This document shows positions 61,309 through 64,000 of a stretch of DNA of 64,000 bases, in pieces. Numbering within the stretch: position 1 is the first letter of the stretch; each line of letters begins with the position of its first letter. The position numbers and the translations under genes were made by a program. The notes below the pieces were generated by a model. The model did no database searches. It had not been told where the DNA came from and worked only from the letters and a program-made list of their open reading frames with translations. Source of the stretch: Streptomyces sp. ISL-100 (GTDB taxonomy: Bacteria; Actinomycetota; Actinomycetes; Streptomycetales; Streptomycetaceae); assembly GCF_018614615.1 (NCBI RefSeq), contig NZ_JAGGOK010000035.1:1-64000 (forward strand), read 5' to 3'.

Positions 61309-61995
61309 CTACGCCGGGTGCGGGCCGCCGCCCGCCCGTACCAGCCCCGACTCGTACGCCAGTACCACCACCTGCACGCGGTCCCGCAGGTTGAGCTTGG
61401 TCAGGATGCGGCCGACGTGCGTCTTGACCGTGGCCTCCGACAGGACCAGCCGCGCCGCGATCTCACCGTTCGACAGCCCCTGCGCCACGAGCAGCATCAC
61501 CTCCCGCTCACGCTCGGTCAGCCGCGCCAGCGCGGTGTCGACGGCCTTCGTCTCCTTGCCCGTACTCGGAAGCATCGGCGAGAAGCGGTCCAGCAGCCGC
61601 CGCGTCGTCGACGGCGCGACAACCGCGTCGCCGCTGTGCACCGAGCGGATCGCGGCCAGCAGTTCGGCCGGCGGCACGTCCTTGAGCATGAAGCCGCTGG
61701 CCCCCGCCTTCAGCCCGGAGAAGGCGTACTCGTCCAGGTCGAAGGTGGTAAGGATGAGCACCTTCGGAGCGTCAGGATCCGCGCAGATGCGTCGCGTCGC
61801 CTCGACCCCGTCCAGTTTCGGCATACGTACGTCCATCAGCACGACGTCCACCGCCGTGGAGCGCAGCACCTCGATCGCCTCCGCCCCGTCGCCCGCCTCC
61901 GCGACGACGTCCATGTCCGGCTGGGCGGCCAGGACCATCCGGAAGCCGGTGCGCAGCAGCACCTGGTCGTCTACGAGCATCACGCGGATGGACAT
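61309..61995 (-). CDS. LuxR-type response regulator
   Basis: The 228-residue NarL-type regulator has receiver Asp55 (VVLMDVRMP), Thr/Lys switch residues (TTFDLDEYAF, LKDVPP), and a LuxR HTH at the C-terminus (LTEREREVMLLVAQGLSNGEIAARLVLSEATVKTHV). It is followed by the kinase gene's partner after 48 bases. Confidence 0.94.
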   Translation of the reverse strand: MSIRVMLVDDQVLLRTGFRMVLAAQPDMDVVAEAGDGAEAIEVLRSTAVDVVLMDVRMPKLDGVEATRRICADPDAPKVLILTTFDLDEYAFSGLKAGASGFMLKDVPPAELLAAIRSVHSGDAVVAPSTTRRLLDRFSPMLPSTGKETKAVDTALARLTEREREVMLLVAQGLSNGEIAARLVLSEATVKTHVGRILTKLNLRDRVQVVVLAYESGLVRAGGGPHPA

Positions 61996-62043
61996 GGGGT
62001 GGGGTGCCTTTCGTCGGCGTAGCCAGGGGTGGTGGCGGGCAAC

Positions 62044-63246
62044 TCAGTGGGCCGGTTTGAGCGGCAGCAGCGCGCTGATACGGAAGCCGCCGCCCGGCCG
62101 CGGCCCCGCGTCGAGCGTGCCGCCGACCATACCCACGCGCTCGCGCATGCCGATCAGGCCGTGTCCCTGACCGTCCGCGCCACCGTCCTCGTACAGTTCG
62201 TGCGCCGCGCCCCGCCCGTCGTCCTCGACCAGCAGCCCGAGCCCGTCGTCGAAGTACACGAGCCGGACGCTCGCACCGGCCTCGGGCCCGCCGTGCTTGC
62301 GCGTGTTGGTGAGGGCTTCCTGCACGATGCGGTACGCCGTGAGCTCCACCCCGCTCGGCAGCGGCCGCGGCGTGCCCTCGACTTTGAAGTCGACGCTCAG
62401 CCCGGCGGTCCGTACCTGCTCGACGAGGTCCTCGATCTGCTCGACGTCGGGCTGCGGCACGTACTCGCCGCCCACCGCCTGCTCACCGGTCCGCAGCACG
62501 CCCAGCAGCCGCCGCATCTCGGCCAGCGCCTGGCGGCCGGTCGTCGAGATGGTCTCCAGCGCCTGCCTCGCCTGCGCGGGCGAGGCGTCCAGGACGTACG
62601 CCGCACCGTCCGCCTGGACGACCATCACCGAGACGTTGTGCGCGACGACGTCGTGCAGTTCGCGGGCGATACGGGCCCGCTCGGCGGCGACGGCCACCTT
62701 CGACTGGGCCTCGCGCTCCTTCTCCAGGCGCGCGGCGCGCTCCTCCAACTCGGCGAAGTACGCGCGCCGGGTCCGCATCGAGTCGCCGAGGACCCATGCC
62801 AGCGCGAAGGGGAGCGCCATGACGACCGCGAAGAAGACCGAGGGGAGGACCGTGCCGTCCTTGTCGGCCGGCCAGCGCAGCTGCGCGAGCGGAGCCGCCG
62901 CGAGGCCACCTATGAGTGCGACCCGTGATATCCAGCGGGGCCCGTCGCTCGCGGCGACGGTGTAGATGATGACGAGCATGGCCCAGTCGGCCGGATTGAC
63001 CTCCACGTCCAGCACGAGCTGCGCGACGCCCATCAGGACAGCCAGCAGCAGCATCTTCTGCGGCGCGCGGCGGCGCAGGGCCACCACGAGGCAGAGCATC
63101 GTGATGATCGGGACGGCCGCGATGCGTGAGTCGCTGCCCATCGACGCCTGGACGGCCCACAGCAGGGAGAACCCGAGGAGCAGCACAGCCCAGAAGCTGT
63201 CGACACTCGTCGGGTGCCTGCGGATGAAATCGTAGAGGCGTTGCAC
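62044..63246 (-). CDS. two-component sensor histidine kinase (HisKA_3)
   Basis: The 400-residue kinase has four to five N-terminal helices (about 15-155), the phosphoacceptor His198 in ARIARELHDVVAHN, and the HATPase with DDGRG and GHGLIGMRERV. It pairs with the following NarL regulator. No extracytoplasmic sensor domain; it senses through membrane helices. Confidence 0.94.
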   Translation of the reverse strand: MQRLYDFIRRHPTSVDSFWAVLLLGFSLLWAVQASMGSDSRIAAVPIITMLCLVVALRRRAPQKMLLLAVLMGVAQLVLDVEVNPADWAMLVIIYTVAASDGPRWISRVALIGGLAAAPLAQLRWPADKDGTVLPSVFFAVVMALPFALAWVLGDSMRTRRAYFAELEERAARLEKEREAQSKVAVAAERARIARELHDVVAHNVSVMVVQADGAAYVLDASPAQARQALETISTTGRQALAEMRRLLGVLRTGEQAVGGEYVPQPDVEQIEDLVEQVRTAGLSVDFKVEGTPRPLPSGVELTAYRIVQEALTNTRKHGGPEAGASVRLVYFDDGLGLLVEDDGRGAAHELYEDGGADGQGHGLIGMRERVGMVGGTLDAGPRPGGGFRISALLPLKPAH

Positions 63247-63342
63247 GTAACCCAGCGTAGGGAAAACGAATAGGTGCAGGGGTCAACCGGAGGGGCGATC
63301 CGGTGGGCCGGAGCCTACTCCCCAAGGTGGAGACTTGGTGCC

Positions 63343-64000
63343 GTGACGGATGAGTGGCAGGGGTGGCGGGAGGCGGCGGGGCAGGCGCTCTACGGCCCCG
63401 AAGGTTTCTACGTGCGCCCCGGCGGCCCCGGCCCGTCCGGCCATTTCCGTACGTCGGTGCACGCCTCCGCGCTGTTCGCGGGGGCGGTCGCGCGGCTGCT
63501 GGGGGACGTCGACGAGGCGCTCGGGCGGCCGCAGGAGCTGGCGCTGGTCGACGTGGGGGCGGGGCGGGGCGAGCTGCTGTCGGGGGTGCTGGCGCTGGCG
63601 CCGGATCCGGAGCTTTCGGCGCGCGTGAGGGCGTACGCCGTGGAGCGCGCGCCCCGCCCGGTCGATCTGGACCACCGCATCGAGTGGCTCGCCGAACCCC
63701 CGTCGGGCGTCGCCGGGCTGCTGTTCGCGAACGAGTGGCTGGACAACGTCCCGGTGGACGTGGCCGAGACGGACGCGGCGGGTGTCGCGCGGTACGTGCT
63801 CGTACGCCGACGGGACGGCGAGGAGCGCCTGGGCGACCCGGTGGCCGGGCCGGACGCACAGTGGCTCGCACGCTGGTGGCCGTTGCCGCCGGACGCCGAG
63901 CCCGGGCTGCGGGCCGAGATCGGCCGCCCGCGCGACGAGGCGTGGGCGGCGGCGGTCGCGACGCTCGACGCGGGCCTGGCCGTCGCCGTCGACTACGCCC
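63343..64000 (+). CDS. MidA-like SAM-dependent methyltransferase, truncated by window end
   Basis: The first 219 codons of a NDUFAF7/MidA-type methyltransferase: [18 protein letters not shown] is the SAM motif I, and [15 protein letters not shown] matches the family. GTG 63343 is preceded by GGTGGAG. The reading frame is open at the window edge. Confidence 0.85.
   Translation, partial: MTDEWQGWREAAGQALYGPEGFYVRPGGPGPSGHFRTSVHASALFAGAVARLLGDVDEALGRPQELALVDVGAGRGELLSGVLALAPDPELSARVRAYAVERAPRPVDLDHRIEWLAEPPSGVAGLLFANEWLDNVPVDVAETDAAGVARYVLVRRRDGEERLGDPVAGPDAQWLARWWPLPPDAEPGLRAEIGRPRDEAWAAAVATLDAGLAVAVDYA

Noticed and set aside
1..64000. CRISPR array or rRNA genes
   Set aside because: No regularly spaced repeats and no rRNA signatures were seen anywhere.

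Overview
The window is high-GC DNA with typical Streptomyces features: GTG and TTG starts, very rare TTA codons, a WhiJ-like regulatory locus (DUF397 protein, ATP-binding protein and XRE regulator), a SigE-family sigma factor, a DUF6479 protein and zinc-free ribosomal protein paralogues. The block from ppa through dacB, metalloprotease, tilS, hpt and ftsH to the fol genes is a conserved Streptomyces chromosomal core. I read the window as a chromosomal stretch with a few accessory scars.

Layout. 1-1.3 kb: a small secreted protein, then about 0.9 kb without genes that contains a 3' tRNA-Thr(CGT) fragment, which looks like an integrative-element attachment site. 1.3-4.2 kb: KatE-type catalase and a 2H phosphoesterase. 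4.2-8.8 kb: an amino-sugar group (SIS-domain isomerase, DeoR regulator, secreted NEW3 protein, Tat-exported GH109-like enzyme). 9.0-14.5 kb: a broken ABC ATPase, a VOC protein, an Orn/Lys/Arg decarboxylase-fold protein, a P450, Dps and DUF6479. 14.6-16.5 kb: sigma factor with a membrane partner. 16.5-24.5 kb: a PolA-type polymerase, an ABC exporter, a QorB/HxlR pair with a DUF2786 protein, and a lipoprotein. 24.5-27.0 kb: a divergent set of zinc-free ribosomal proteins (S14, L28 / L33, L31B, S18) plus a COG0523 protein without a normal P-loop, around a Zur-like box. 27-29 kb: the WhiJ-like trio, with a 27-bp near-identical inverted repeat at two places. 29-33.8 kb: aldehyde dehydrogenase, a DinB-like protein, and a PadR-controlled drug-type ABC exporter with three copies of one operator.

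33.8-37.5 kb is the accessory zone. An IS200/IS605 element carries intact-looking TnpB but only a TnpA stub, and its right end is a perfect 50-bp palindrome. The next bases encode the start of a MerR regulator. Gene fragments, a small coiled-coil ORF and an unrecognised gene with a TTA codon follow. 37.7-52 kb is core metabolism: YbjQ, DedA, ThrE, Ppa, DacB, metalloprotease, TilS, Hpt, FtsH, FolE, then folP-NTF2-folB-folK-DUF3180 on the minus strand. 52-64 kb: a MarR/quinone-reductase pair around a 14-bp inverted repeat, an MprF-like protein, an esterase, an osmoprotectant ABC transporter with its ATPase gene divergent from its permeases, a coiled-coil protein, a two-component system, and the start of a MidA-like methyltransferase that runs off the end.

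The parts most worth follow-up are the WhiJ-like locus with its paired repeats, the TnpB element with its putative omega-RNA, the COG0523 protein inside the zinc-starvation ribosome operon, and the tRNA-Thr attachment scar. I saw no CRISPR array, rRNA or complete tRNA.
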